In this document: in pieces, positions 17,061-26,477 of the stretch
Position numbering within the stretch: the stretch's first letter is position 1
Layout of the letters: each line of letters starts with the position of its first letter
Source of the DNA: Equibacterium sp963662035
GTDB taxonomy: Bacteria > Bacteroidota > Bacteroidia > Bacteroidales > UBA932
NCBI GenBank assembly: GCA_963662035.1
Contig: CAVLDO010000015.1
Span: 1-49,613 of the forward strand
Direction of reading: 5' to 3'
DNA length: 49,613 bases
Program-made: the position numbers and the translations under genes
Notes under the pieces: generated by a model
What the model saw: only the letters and a program-made list of their open reading frames with translations
Database searches by the model: none
Told to the model about the DNA's origin: nothing

Positions 17061-18872
17061 CTACATCCGCTCGGGAAGCTGTATGCCCAGAATGTCCATC
17101 GCCTTGACCAGCACTGAGGCTATCGTGGAAACCAGCTTAAGGCGGAAGGCGCGCACCCCGGCATCCTCCTCCTTGAGGATTGTGACGTCGTGGTAATACT
17201 GGTTGAACTCCTTTGCCAGATTGTAGGCATAGTTGGCCACCAGGGCCGGAGAATGAGCCTCTGCCGCCTCTACAATCTTGTCGGGGAAGCCGGCCATTAT
17301 CTTGATGAGCTCTATCTCCTTGGGCAGGAGAGTGCCGCAGCCCGCCCCGGGTTCATAGCCTGCTGCGGCAGCCTTGCGCAGCACCGACTTGATGCGGGCG
17401 TGGGTATATTGTATAAAGGGCCCTGTGTTGCCGTTGAAGTCGATTGACTCCTTGGGGTCGAAGAGCATGGTCTTGCGCGGGTCCACCTTGATTATGAAAT
17501 ACTTGAGCGCCCCAAGACCCAGCATCATAAAGAGCCTGTCCTGCTCGGCCGGCTCCATATCCTCCAGCTTGCCCGACTCAAGAGAGGTCTCCTTCGCCGT
17601 CTGGTACATCTTCTCTATCAGGTCGTCGGCGTCAACCACTGTGCCTTCGCGGGACTTCATCTTGCCCTCGGGCAGCTCCACCATACCATACGAGAGGTGG
17701 TAGATGGCATCGGCCCAGTCAAAGCCCAGCTTGCCCAGAATCAGCTTGAGCACCTGGAAGTGGTAGTTCTGCTCGTTGCCCACCACATAAATCATCTCGT
17801 CGAAGCCTGTCTCCTCGTGTCGGCGGCAGGCGGTGCCAAGGTCCTGGGTCATATACACCGAGGTGCCGTCGGCGCGCAGCAGCAGCTTCTCGTCAAGGCC
17901 GTCGGCGGTAAGGTCGCACCAAATGGAGCCGTCGTCGCGGCGGTAGAAGATCCCCTTGGAGAGACCCTCCTCCACCAGAGATTTGCCCAGCAGATAGGTC
18001 TGCGACTCATAGTATATCTTGTCGAATGAGATTCCCAGGTTTTTGTAGGTCACGTCAAAGCCGTCGTAAACCCAGCCGTTCATCTTGGTCCAGAGGGCGC
18101 GGACCTCGCTGTCGCCCTGCTCCCATTTTACCAGCATCTGCTGCGCCTCTTTCAGGCAGGTCGCCTGCTTCTCCGCCTCCTTTTTCTGCTCAGAAGTTGC
18201 CGCGGCCGGGTCTATGCCCTCTTTGGTGAGGATTGCGTTTATCTCCTCCTGCAGCATCTTGTTGAACTCCACATAATAGTCGCCCACCAGGTGGTCGCCC
18301 TTGATGCCGCTGCTCTCCGGAGTGACTCCGCCGCCCCGCTTGAGCCAGGCCAGCATCGATTTGCAGATGTGGATGCCGCGGTCGTTGACCAGATTGACCT
18401 TTATCACCTTGTTGCCGGCCGCCTCCAGCAGACGTGAAACACTCCAGCCCAGAAGATTGTTGCGGATGTGACCCAGATGCAGCGGCTTGTTGGTGTTGGG
18501 GGAGGAGAACTCCACCATCACGGTGCGTCCGGTGGGGGCCGCCTGTCCATAATCCTGTGCCGAAGCAATGCTGTTGAATACTTCAGCCCAATATGCGGGG
18601 GATATCTTGATGTTGAGGAAGCCCTTGACCACATTGTAGGACTCTATCTGCGGGGTTTGCGCCTTCAGGCGGGCTCCGATTTCCTCTGCCGTGGCCTCGG
18701 GATTCTTGCGGCTTATGCGCAGCAGCGGGAAAGTCACGAGGGTGATGTCCCCCTCAAACTCTTTGCGGGTGGCGGAAATCTGGATGCTCCCCTCGGGGGC
18801 CTTGACTCCGTAGAGCGCCTCCACGGCCTCTGCCGCCTTTTCCGCTATGAAACTGTCAAGATTGTTTGTCAT
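17061..18872 (-). CDS. argS: Arginyl-tRNA synthetase
   Basis: It charges tRNA-Arg. The 603-residue class I synthetase shows an N-terminal Add-1-like domain, the HIGH motif in FSSPNTNKPLHLGHIRNNLLG, a degenerate KMSKS as KMKSREGTVV, and the C-terminal DALR anticodon-binding domain ending in LGIQLPERM. It overlaps the end of the AgcS symporter gene by 17 bp, a sign of coupled expression. Confidence 0.97.
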   Translation of the reverse strand: MTNNLDSFIAEKAAEAVEALYGVKAPEGSIQISATRKEFEGDITLVTFPLLRISRKNPEATAEEIGARLKAQTPQIESYNVVKGFLNIKISPAYWAEVFNSIASAQDYGQAAPTGRTVMVEFSSPNTNKPLHLGHIRNNLLGWSVSRLLEAAGNKVIKVNLVNDRGIHICKSMLAWLKRGGGVTPESSGIKGDHLVGDYYVEFNKMLQEEINAILTKEGIDPAAATSEQKKEAEKQATCLKEAQQMLVKWEQGDSEVRALWTKMNGWVYDGFDVTYKNLGISFDKIYYESQTYLLGKSLVEEGLSKGIFYRRDDGSIWCDLTADGLDEKLLLRADGTSVYMTQDLGTACRRHEETGFDEMIYVVGNEQNYHFQVLKLILGKLGFDWADAIYHLSYGMVELPEGKMKSREGTVVDADDLIEKMYQTAKETSLESGKLEDMEPAEQDRLFMMLGLGALKYFIIKVDPRKTMLFDPKESIDFNGNTGPFIQYTHARIKSVLRKAAAAGYEPGAGCGTLLPKEIELIKIMAGFPDKIVEAAEAHSPALVANYAYNLAKEFNQYYHDVTILKEEDAGVRAFRLKLVSTIASVLVKAMDILGIQLPERM

Positions 18873-20235
18873 ATTCTTTGAAAAATTTGTTCATTTCTTT
18901 TTTGGCCCTTGGAGCCAGCGCAATCAGCGCCGCCATATTGGGGAAGGCCATCAGCGCGAAGGTGAGGTCCACAAAACCCACCACCGTGCGCAGCGGCACC
19001 AGCGAAGCGGCAATGATCACGCAAAGATAAAAATAGATGTAATATTTTCCCCTACCGGCCCCAAAGAGATAGCTTGCGCACTTGGTGCCGTAGTAAGAGT
19101 AGGAGAACATGCTCGAAAATGCGAATATCAGCAGGATAAAGAGCAGCAGATAGCGTCCCGCCACCGGCACCGAGGCCTCGAACGAGGCCAGGGCCAGCTG
19201 CAGCCCCTGCATAGAGTCCATTCCGCCGGCCGGAATCAGATCCTTCTGAATCAGTATGGCCAAGGCGGTGAGGGTGCACACGAGACCCGAATCGATGCTG
19301 GGCCCGAGCATCGCCACCAGCCCTTCGCGCACGGGAGAGCTGTTTTTTGAGGCTCCGTGCACCATAGAGGCTGTGCCGACGCCCGCCTCGTTAACAAAGG
19401 CCGCGCGCCGCACCCCGATGAGCGCGATCTGGATTATGCTGCCGATGCCGCCGCCCAGAGCCGCGCGGGGTGAGAACGCCCCAGCGAAAATGTCGCGGAA
19501 GATGCCCGGCACAGCGCCGATATGGGTCACGAGTATATAAAGCACCAGCAGAAAGTAGGCCCCCACCATAAAAGGCGACAGGCGCGAGGCCACCTTGCCT
19601 ATGCGCTTTATCCCCCCGAGAGCCACCACCGCCACGAGTGCGGTGATAACCAGCCCGGTGATGAGCCTGTCATAGAATCCGACACCGCTTTCACCGGCGA
19701 AGGTGCTTGTGATGGCCTCGGTAATCTGATTGGCCTGCATTGTGCACAGGGTGCCGAAAATGCCGGCCGCGGCAAAGAACACCGCCATCGGACGCCATTT
19801 GCGCCCCAGCCCTTCGGTGATTATGTACATCGGGCCGCCCTGCAGTTCCCCTTCGGAATCCCGCCCCTTGTACATCACCGCCAGAGTCCCTTCAAAAAAC
19901 TTGGTGGCCATTCCCAACAGGGCGCTGACCCACATCCAGAACACGGTGCCGGGGCCGCCGATCGAAATCGCGATGGTGACTCCGGCAATGTTGCCCATCC
20001 CCACGGTGGCGGCGATGGCGGTGGAGAGCGCCTCCAGAGAGCTTATCTGCCCGCCGGCAGAGATGTCGCGAACCTTGAGCGAGGCTATCGCCTTGCCGAA
20101 GCGGCGGACCGGGGCGCATCCTGAATAGAAGAAAAAGAAGAGGCCGCCCCCCACCAGAAGCAAAAAAAAGGGATAGCCGCAGACAGCATCACTGACTGCG
20201 ACTATCGCATCCGAGAGTCTGCTTAGAAAATTCAT
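18856..20235 (-). CDS. Sodium:alanine (glycine) symporter, AgcS family
   Basis: This 459-residue inner-membrane amino acid:cation symporter has about ten to eleven hydrophobic helices. Family motifs include GMGNIAGVTIAISIGGPGTVFWMWV, FFEGTLAVMYKGRD and FVNEAGVGTASMVHGASK. Substrates in the family are alanine and glycine, driven by Na+. It starts 7 nt after the M3 peptidase stop; a peptidase followed by an amino acid importer fits peptide salvage, but that link is inferred. Confidence 0.93.
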   Translation of the reverse strand: MNFLSRLSDAIVAVSDAVCGYPFFLLLVGGGLFFFFYSGCAPVRRFGKAIASLKVRDISAGGQISSLEALSTAIAATVGMGNIAGVTIAISIGGPGTVFWMWVSALLGMATKFFEGTLAVMYKGRDSEGELQGGPMYIITEGLGRKWRPMAVFFAAAGIFGTLCTMQANQITEAITSTFAGESGVGFYDRLITGLVITALVAVVALGGIKRIGKVASRLSPFMVGAYFLLVLYILVTHIGAVPGIFRDIFAGAFSPRAALGGGIGSIIQIALIGVRRAAFVNEAGVGTASMVHGASKNSSPVREGLVAMLGPSIDSGLVCTLTALAILIQKDLIPAGGMDSMQGLQLALASFEASVPVAGRYLLLFILLIFAFSSMFSYSYYGTKCASYLFGAGRGKYYIYFYLCVIIAASLVPLRTVVGFVDLTFALMAFPNMAALIALAPRAKKEMNKFFKEYDKQS

Positions 20236-20242
20236 CGTAACT

Positions 20243-22330
20243 CTATTTGAGGCCGCGATCCTCGAGGAACGGCTCTATCGAGGGCATCGCCCCGCGGAAA
20301 TTGGTGTAGAGGGTGTTGGCGTCGGCCTCGCCTGCGCGCGAAAGAATCTCGCGGCGGTAAGCGGCCGCCACCGCAGGGTCAAAGATATCCCCCGTTTCGG
20401 TAAAGGCGCGGAAAGCGTCGCAGTCCAGCACGTTGGACCAAAGATAACCATAGTAGCCGGCATCGTAGCCGTGGGAGAATATGTGCAGGAAGTAGGGGGC
20501 GCGGTAGCGGGGCAGAATCTCCGGCAAAAGGGCGCGCTCCTTCATCCGGGTCTCTTCGTAGGAGAGGATGTCGAAGTGCTCGGGAATCTCCTTGAGAGAG
20601 TAGATGTCCATATCCAGATACATCGCCGCCAAAAGCTCGGTCTGGGAGAAGCCCACGCCGTATTTCTTGCACTCGAGCATCTTGTCCACCAACTCCTGCG
20701 GAATGATTTCACCGGTGCGCCAGTGCTTTGCATAGACAGATAGAACCTCGGGAGCAAACGCCCAGTGCTCGTTCAGCTGCGAGGGGACCTCCACAAAGTC
20801 GCGCACAAAGTCGCACAGCCCCTTGTAGCGGACATCGCTCAGCAGGGAGGCCATCGCGTGGCCGAACTCGTGGAAAAAGGTCTCGGTCTCGTCCACCGTC
20901 AGCAGCGAGGGCTTGCCCTCTGCAGGAGGGGTAAAGTTGCCCACTATGGAGGTCACGGCCGTGACTGCACAGCCGTCTGCGGCAATCTCCCGCTCGCGGT
21001 AGCTTGTGCACCACGCGCCGCCGTCCTTGGCGCCGGGGCGGGCGAACATATCAATGTAGAGTATTCCGCGGCAGGTGCCGTCGGCATCCCTGCACTCGAA
21101 CGCCTCGGCATCGGGATGCGGCAGGGGGATGTTCTCCACTCTGGAGAAGGTGACCCCGTAGAGGCGGCCGGCAACATAGAATACACCCTCGCGCACGTTG
21201 TCATACTGCAGATACTCCATTATGGCCGACTCATCGTAGGAATACTTGACCTCGCGAGCCTTGGCGGCATAATAGCGCCAGTCGGCGGGGAGCACGGTGT
21301 CTATGCCGTCCTCCGCTGCAAGGGCCTTGATGTCGGAAAGCTCGCTTCGGGCCGCCGCCACAGAGGGCTGCCACACTTCGTCCAGCAGCTTGTACACGGC
21401 AGCGGGGGTGCGGGCCATCTTGGCGTCCAGCACATAGTCGGCATAAGACTCAAAGCCCAGCAGGCGGGCCTTCTGATGCTTGAGTTTCACTATCTGCGAG
21501 ATTATGTCCTTGTTGTCGTAGCGGTCGTTGTTGTTGCAGCGGTTGCTGTAGGCATCCAGCACCTTGATGCGCAGCTCGCGGTTGTCGCAGCACTGCAGAA
21601 AAGGCATCACGCTGGGGTTGTCCAGCCCTATCAGCCAGCCGCTGCGCCCAGCCTCATGCGAGCGGCGGGCGGCATCGGCCTTGAAGTCGGAAGAGAGTCC
21701 GGCCAGGTCGGCCTCGTTTTCTAACAGCATAGTCCAGTCGGCGGTATCGTGCAGCAGATTCTGCGAGAAGGTCAGCTGCAGGCTGTCAATGCGGGCATCC
21801 AGAGTCTTGAGGGTCTGCTTGTCGGCATCGCAAAGGTTGCTGCCGGAGCGCTCGAAGTCGCGGTAGATCTCCTCCGTAAGGCGCTTCTGGTCAGGGTCCA
21901 GATTCAGGCTGTCACGCTTTTCATAGACAGCCTTTATGCGGGCGAACAGCCTGTCGGACTGCATTATCTCGCTGTAGTGGCCGCTCAGCAGTGGCGACGC
22001 CTCGGCCGAAGCCGCGCGCAGTTCTTCGCTGGAATCAATGGCCTCGCGGTTGCCCATCTCAAGGGAGATGCGCTCCAGCAGCCGCCCGCTGCGGTCGAAA
22101 GCCTCAATCGTGTTTTCGAAATCCGGATCGTCGCCGCACCTCTCTAAAAGTTCTATCTCGCCCCTGTGAATCTCCATGGCCTTTTCCAGGGCGGGGAGGT
22201 AGTCTTCTGTCTTGATCTGTTCAAACGGAGGGACTCCGAAGGGGGTATCCCACTCTTTCAGCAGAGGGTTCTTCTCTGCACATCCTGTGATTGTCAGTGA
22301 CATAAGCAGTATGTTCAACAGTTTTTTCAT
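20243..22330 (-). CDS. M3-family zinc metallopeptidase (Dcp/oligopeptidase A-like) lipoprotein
   Basis: This is a peptidyl-dipeptidase or oligopeptidase. The zinc motif is HEFGHAMASLL in TFFHEFGHA, about residue 450. Length (695 residues) and opening residues WDTPFGVPPFEQIKTEDYLPALEKAM match Dcp. MKKLLNILLMSLTITGC at 22330 is a lipoprotein signal with lipobox TITGC, so the enzyme is probably periplasmic or envelope-anchored; the 57 residues upstream in the open frame are discarded. rpoD precedes it with a likely terminator between. Confidence 0.93.
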   Translation of the reverse strand: MKKLLNILLMSLTITGCAEKNPLLKEWDTPFGVPPFEQIKTEDYLPALEKAMEIHRGEIELLERCGDDPDFENTIEAFDRSGRLLERISLEMGNREAIDSSEELRAASAEASPLLSGHYSEIMQSDRLFARIKAVYEKRDSLNLDPDQKRLTEEIYRDFERSGSNLCDADKQTLKTLDARIDSLQLTFSQNLLHDTADWTMLLENEADLAGLSSDFKADAARRSHEAGRSGWLIGLDNPSVMPFLQCCDNRELRIKVLDAYSNRCNNNDRYDNKDIISQIVKLKHQKARLLGFESYADYVLDAKMARTPAAVYKLLDEVWQPSVAAARSELSDIKALAAEDGIDTVLPADWRYYAAKAREVKYSYDESAIMEYLQYDNVREGVFYVAGRLYGVTFSRVENIPLPHPDAEAFECRDADGTCRGILYIDMFARPGAKDGGAWCTSYREREIAADGCAVTAVTSIVGNFTPPAEGKPSLLTVDETETFFHEFGHAMASLLSDVRYKGLCDFVRDFVEVPSQLNEHWAFAPEVLSVYAKHWRTGEIIPQELVDKMLECKKYGVGFSQTELLAAMYLDMDIYSLKEIPEHFDILSYEETRMKERALLPEILPRYRAPYFLHIFSHGYDAGYYGYLWSNVLDCDAFRAFTETGDIFDPAVAAAYRREILSRAGEADANTLYTNFRGAMPSIEPFLEDRGLK

Positions 22331-22363
22331 TGCTGTCAATTTTGGTTCATAATCTTCTAAAAC

Positions 22364-22419
22364 GAAAAAGAGGGCTCCGATTTGCCGGCACCCCCATTCT
22401 TCACTTGGCTGCGAGAGCC
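22364..22419 (-). terminator. Probable terminator after rpoD
   Basis: On the minus strand GGCTC (22419-22415) and GAGCC (22377-22373) can pair, followed by CTCTTTTTCG. The intervening sequence is long (about 37 nt), so the stem is only plausible. It separates rpoD from the M3 peptidase. Confidence 0.4.
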
Positions 22420-23279
22420 TAACCCAAATAGCTTTGGAGCAGTTTGCTGCGTGCGCTGTTGCGCAGTTTGCGGATTGCCTTCTCCTTGATTTGGCGAACA
22501 CGCTCGCGTGTGAGGTTGAACTTCTCTCCGATCTCCTCCAGGGTCATCTCCTGACAACCTATTCCGAAGAAGTTCTTGACGATGTCGCGCTCCCTCTCGG
22601 TGAGAGTAGAAAGCGCACGCTCGATCTCCTTGGTCAAAGATTCGTTCACAAGGCCGGAATCGGCGTTGGGCGAGTCGTTGTTGGGCAGGACGTCCAGCAG
22701 GCTGTTGTCCTCTCCCTCCACAAACGGCGCGTCCACCGAGACGTGACGGCCCGACACCCTCAAGGTGTCGCTGATCTTCTCACGCGGGATGTCCAGAATT
22801 TCCGCCAGCTCCTCAGATGAAGGCATACGCTCGTTTTCCTGCTCGAATTTGCTCAGAGCCTTGTTGATCTTGTTGAGCGAGCCCACCTGGTTAAGGGGAA
22901 GGCGCACGATTCTCGACTGTTCTGCCAAAGCTTGCAAAATGGACTGGCGAATCCACCAAACAGCATACGAGATGAATTTGAAGCCTCGCGTCTCGTCAAA
23001 TTTTTCCGCAGCCTTGATAAGGCCCAGATTCCCCTCGTTAATGAGGTCGGGGAGGCTCAAACCCTGATTCTGATACTGTTTGGCCACAGAAACCACAAAA
23101 CGGAGATTGGCGCGCGTAAGCTTTTCCAGGGCCTCCTGGTCGCCTTTCTTTATGCGCTGGGCCAGCTCCACCTCCTCCTCTACGGAGATCAGTTCCTCTC
23201 TGCCGATTTCCTGCAAATACTTGTCGAGAGATGCACTCTCCCGATTGGTAATTGACTTTGTAATCTTTAGCTGTCTCAT
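22419..23279 (-). CDS. rpoD: Primary RNA polymerase sigma factor (sigma-70 family, Bacteroidota type)
   Basis: At 286 residues it is the short housekeeping sigma of Bacteroidota, lacking region 1.1. Region 1.2 is LDKYLQEIGREELIS; region 2 is NLRFVVSVAKQYQNQG to FISYAVWWIRQSILQALAEQ; region 3 is RMPSSEELAEILDIPREKI; region 4 is the helix-turn-helix MTLEEIGEKFNLTRERVRQIKEKAIRKL. This class reads the TAnnTTTG -7 and TTG -33 elements found throughout the window. Its own promoter is not clear upstream of 23279. Confidence 0.96.
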   Translation of the reverse strand: MRQLKITKSITNRESASLDKYLQEIGREELISVEEEVELAQRIKKGDQEALEKLTRANLRFVVSVAKQYQNQGLSLPDLINEGNLGLIKAAEKFDETRGFKFISYAVWWIRQSILQALAEQSRIVRLPLNQVGSLNKINKALSKFEQENERMPSSEELAEILDIPREKISDTLRVSGRHVSVDAPFVEGEDNSLLDVLPNNDSPNADSGLVNESLTKEIERALSTLTERERDIVKNFFGIGCQEMTLEEIGEKFNLTRERVRQIKEKAIRKLRNSARSKLLQSYLG

Positions 23280-23348
23280 CTATACCGAATCAGTATATAC
23301 AAAAAGTGCGCGAAGATAAGTAAACTTATATTCAAATCCAAATCAGAT

Positions 23349-24452
23349 TTACAAATTGATGATCATTTCTTTCCGTTCACCGTCGCGCTCTATCGTGAGC
23401 ACGATTTTCTCGCCGGGACGGTATTTGTTGATTTCCACCTGCAGCTCGGATGCGTTCTCTATTTTGTCGAAGTTGATCTCCTTGATTATGTCTCCGCTCC
23501 TCAAGCCGGCTTTCTGGGCCGCGCTTTCATTCTTGACTTCTGCCACAGCGAGCCCCTGCTGAGTCTCGACCATAGATATGCCCAGCACCGCACGCTGCAC
23601 AGCGCCGTATTTGATAAAGTCTTCCGTAACCTTGCGCACTATATTCACCGGCACGGCAAAAGAGTAGCCCGTATAAGAGCCGGTCAGGGAGATGATGGAG
23701 GTGTTGATGCCCACCAGGGCGCCCGCTACATTCACAAGGGCGCCGCCGCTGTTGCCGGGGTTCACCGCCGCGTCGGTCTGTATAAACGACTCCACGCGAT
23801 ATTTGCCGTCGTAGTTGGGGAAGGAACGCCCCTTGGCACTCACGATTCCGGCGGTGATTGTAGAGCGCAGGTCATAGGGGCTGCCTATGGCCAGCACCCA
23901 CTCGCCCAGCCGCAGGTTGTCGGAGTCGCCCATAGAGAGGGCCTCGCAGTCGTTCTTATCTATTTTGATGAGGGCCAGGTCGGTGGCGGGGTCGCATCCC
24001 ACCAGGGTGGCCGTGAACACCGAATTGTCGTAGAGGGTCACCTCAAATTCATCGCCTCCGCTCACCACGTGGTTGTTGGTCACTATGTAGCCGTCCTGCG
24101 ACACTATCACGCCGCTGCCGATACCCACCTGATCCTTGGGTGTCGAGGCGAATCCGAAGAGATAATCCAGAATGGAAGAGGGGGCCTGCACCTTGGCTTT
24201 TTTGGTGACCTTGACATACACCACCGAGCGGACTGCCAATTCGGCAGCATCACAGAATGACACCGGCTGCGCGGCCATAACGGCCGCCGTGCGGGAGTTG
24301 CCGCTTTGCTGATGCTGCTCCCTGATGGCCTCGACCTCCGATTTTTCCAAGCTCTGCCGCTCTTCAGTCTTCAGTTTATAGGTATCCCATCCAAGATAGG
24401 CCACCGCAGCGGTCAGGAGGACGCCCCAAACAATTCTAAAATGTTTATTCAT
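23349..24452 (-). CDS. HtrA/DegQ-family periplasmic serine protease
   Basis: This 367-residue envelope quality-control protease has an N-terminal membrane anchor or uncleaved signal (HFRIVWGVLLTAAVAYLGW). The trypsin-like domain has catalytic His in TNNHVVSGG, Asp in DPATDLALIKID and Ser in PGNSGGALVN. One PDZ domain ends the protein (AVLGISMVETQQGL to VLTIERDGERKEMIINL); many DegP/DegQ have two, so this is closer to DegS or the short HtrA forms. The start at 24452 (MNKHFRIVWG) is chosen over the longer open frame to 24503. It is divergent from dnaN across 116 bp. Confidence 0.93.
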   Translation of the reverse strand: MNKHFRIVWGVLLTAAVAYLGWDTYKLKTEERQSLEKSEVEAIREQHQQSGNSRTAAVMAAQPVSFCDAAELAVRSVVYVKVTKKAKVQAPSSILDYLFGFASTPKDQVGIGSGVIVSQDGYIVTNNHVVSGGDEFEVTLYDNSVFTATLVGCDPATDLALIKIDKNDCEALSMGDSDNLRLGEWVLAIGSPYDLRSTITAGIVSAKGRSFPNYDGKYRVESFIQTDAAVNPGNSGGALVNVAGALVGINTSIISLTGSYTGYSFAVPVNIVRKVTEDFIKYGAVQRAVLGISMVETQQGLAVAEVKNESAAQKAGLRSGDIIKEINFDKIENASELQVEINKYRPGEKIVLTIERDGERKEMIINL

Positions 24453-24533
24453 ATCGTACATATTTAAAAGGCAATGTGGGCGCGGCGTCAAATTATATGC
24501 CACATATTTTGGCAGAACATCGCGAAAGTTTTC

Positions 24534-24541
24534 TATATTTG
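24534..24541 (+). promoter_or_regulatory. dnaN -7 box
   Basis: TATATTTG matches TAnnTTTG and gives a dnaN leader of about 23 nt. A possible htrA box, TATAATTTG on the minus strand (24491-24499), lies in the same intergenic region. Confidence 0.7.
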
Positions 24542-24568
24542 TGAAAATTAAGTGAAATATTCTTGCGT

Positions 24569-25687
24569 ATGAAATTTATAGCATCCAGCACCCAGCTTCT
24601 CATAGGGCTCAACTCTGTTTCAAAGGTGATTTCGGGCAAGCCGGCACTCGCCATCCTGGACAACTACCTGTTTGACCTTAAAGGCAATACACTTTCGGTA
24701 ACCGCCTCCAACGGCGAAACAACACTGCGCACCGACATCACGATAGAGAAGGTCTTTGAAGAGGGGCAGATCACGGTGCCCGCAAGATTGTTCACCGATT
24801 CGCTGCGTTCGCTGCCCGACCAGCCGCTGACGTTCGCCACTGACCACAACTCATCGCTGATAATAACCTGGGCCAGCGGCGCCTCCAAAATCCCCTTCCA
24901 CCCCGCCGAGGACTACCCGGCGATGCCTGTGCTCGGGGCGGAATTCAACACCTTTGCAATCGGTGCCGACGCCCTGATGAACGGCATCAGCGACACCATC
25001 TACGCCACTGCGGAAGAGGAGCTGAGGCCGGTGATGAACGGCATCTTGTTTGACCTTGCCGACAACACCCTTTCGATGGTGGCCTCCGATGCCCACAAAC
25101 TGGTGAAATTCTCGCTTGCCGACATCAAGTGCGAAGCCCCCTGCTCTTTCATACTTCACAAGAAGCCCGCTGCGATTCTCAAGAGCATCCTATCAAAGGT
25201 GGAGGAGGAGGTGATCGTGAAGTTTGACAAGCGCAACGCCTTCTTCGCCTTCGGTGACACGCTGCTGGTGTGCAGGCTTATCGACGGCAACTATCCCGCC
25301 TACAAATCCATCCTGCCCAAGAACAACCCCAACAAGATGATAATCAACCGCGCGGAGCTGCTTGGAGCAGTGCGCCGCGTGGCAGTATATTCCAACCAGG
25401 CCACCAGCCACGTGCTGCTCAAGATAGGCGGCAGCGAGCTGATGATCTCTGCGGAGGACACCGGATTCTCCACCTCCGCATACGAGCGCCTCGCCTGCGA
25501 ATACGACGGCACCCCGCTTGAAATCGGCTTCAAGGCCCCTTTCCTGGCCGACATCCTGAACAACTTCTGCTTTGAGAATGTCTGCATCCAGATGGCCGAC
25601 AACTGCCGTCCCGCCCTTATAGTCTCCGCCGACGGCAACAACGCAGCGGAAGATCTCAGCGCGCTGCTGATGCCCGTAATGGTTTAG
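24569..25687 (+). CDS. dnaN: DNA polymerase III beta subunit (sliding clamp)
   Basis: This is the ring-shaped processivity clamp of the replisome. The 372-residue length is normal, with three clamp folds; MKFIASSTQLLIGLNSVSKVI and the C-terminal LLMPVMV (usual form LxPMR/xL) mark the ends. The ATG at 24569 is chosen over a TTG two codons upstream. It is followed 19 nt later by the DnaQ-like exonuclease, an order I associate with Bacteroidota genomes. The gene is not next to dnaA. Confidence 0.96.
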   Translation: MKFIASSTQLLIGLNSVSKVISGKPALAILDNYLFDLKGNTLSVTASNGETTLRTDITIEKVFEEGQITVPARLFTDSLRSLPDQPLTFATDHNSSLIITWASGASKIPFHPAEDYPAMPVLGAEFNTFAIGADALMNGISDTIYATAEEELRPVMNGILFDLADNTLSMVASDAHKLVKFSLADIKCEAPCSFILHKKPAAILKSILSKVEEEVIVKFDKRNAFFAFGDTLLVCRLIDGNYPAYKSILPKNNPNKMIINRAELLGAVRRVAVYSNQATSHVLLKIGGSELMISAEDTGFSTSAYERLACEYDGTPLEIGFKAPFLADILNNFCFENVCIQMADNCRPALIVSADGNNAAEDLSALLMPVMV

Positions 25688-25706
25688 GAGATTCCCCTAT
25701 ATAATT

Positions 25707-26477
25707 ATGCAACTCAACCTTAAAAGGCCCCTGCTCTTCTTCGATATCGAGAGTACGGGGCTTAATGTCGCTACCGACCGCATTGTAGAGATATCGATGG
25801 TGAAAGTGATGCCGGACGGCAGCCGCGAGGTCAAGACCCGCCGCGTAAACCCCACGATCCCCATTTCCGAGGGGGCTCGCAAGGTGCACGGGATAAGCGA
25901 TGCCGACGTGGCCGGCGAGCCCACCTTTGCGCAGCTGGCCAAGAGCCTCTACGCCTGGATGGAGGGCTGCGACATCGCAGGATACAACTCTCTCAACTTT
26001 GACCTTCCCCTGCTCACCGAGGAGTTTATGAGGGTCGGCATCGACCCCAAGTTCCGCGAACGTCACCTGGTGGACGTGCAGGTGATTTTCTACAAGAAGG
26101 AACCCCGCACCCTCTCGGCGGCATACAAATTCTACTGCGACAAGAATCTCGAAAACGCCCACACTGCCCAGGCCGACACCGTTGCAACGCTGGAGGTGCT
26201 GGAGTCGCAGCTTGACAGATATCCCGACCTGAAAAACGACATTGCATTTCTGGAAGATTACACCCGGCGCCAGAAGATGCTGGACTACGCCGGCCGCATA
26301 GTGCTGAGCGAAAAGGATGTCCCCATATTCAATTTCGGCAAGCACCGGGGCAAGCCTGTGGCCGACGTGCTGGCCTGCGAACCCAGCTACTACAACTGGA
26401 TAATGGAGGGTGACTTTACCCAGGACACAAAAAATGTCCTCACCCAAATCAGGCTCGAAGGCAAATTCTCCAGATGA
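25707..26477 (+). CDS. DnaQ-like 3'-5' exonuclease (DEDDh family)
   Basis: This 256-residue exonuclease probably proofreads or processes DNA ends with the clamp. DEDDh residues are Asp and Glu in FFDIESTGL (about 11 and 13), Asp in YNSLNFDLPLL, and His/Asp in AHTAQADTVATL. The C-terminal 60 residues (FNFGKHRGKPVADV to YYNWIMEGDFTQ) form the small motif often attached to bacterial DnaQ-like proteins. It lies directly after dnaN and its stop overlaps the next start by 4 nt (ATGA), so the three genes form an operon. Confidence 0.93.
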   Translation: MQLNLKRPLLFFDIESTGLNVATDRIVEISMVKVMPDGSREVKTRRVNPTIPISEGARKVHGISDADVAGEPTFAQLAKSLYAWMEGCDIAGYNSLNFDLPLLTEEFMRVGIDPKFRERHLVDVQVIFYKKEPRTLSAAYKFYCDKNLENAHTAQADTVATLEVLESQLDRYPDLKNDIAFLEDYTRRQKMLDYAGRIVLSEKDVPIFNFGKHRGKPVADVLACEPSYYNWIMEGDFTQDTKNVLTQIRLEGKFSR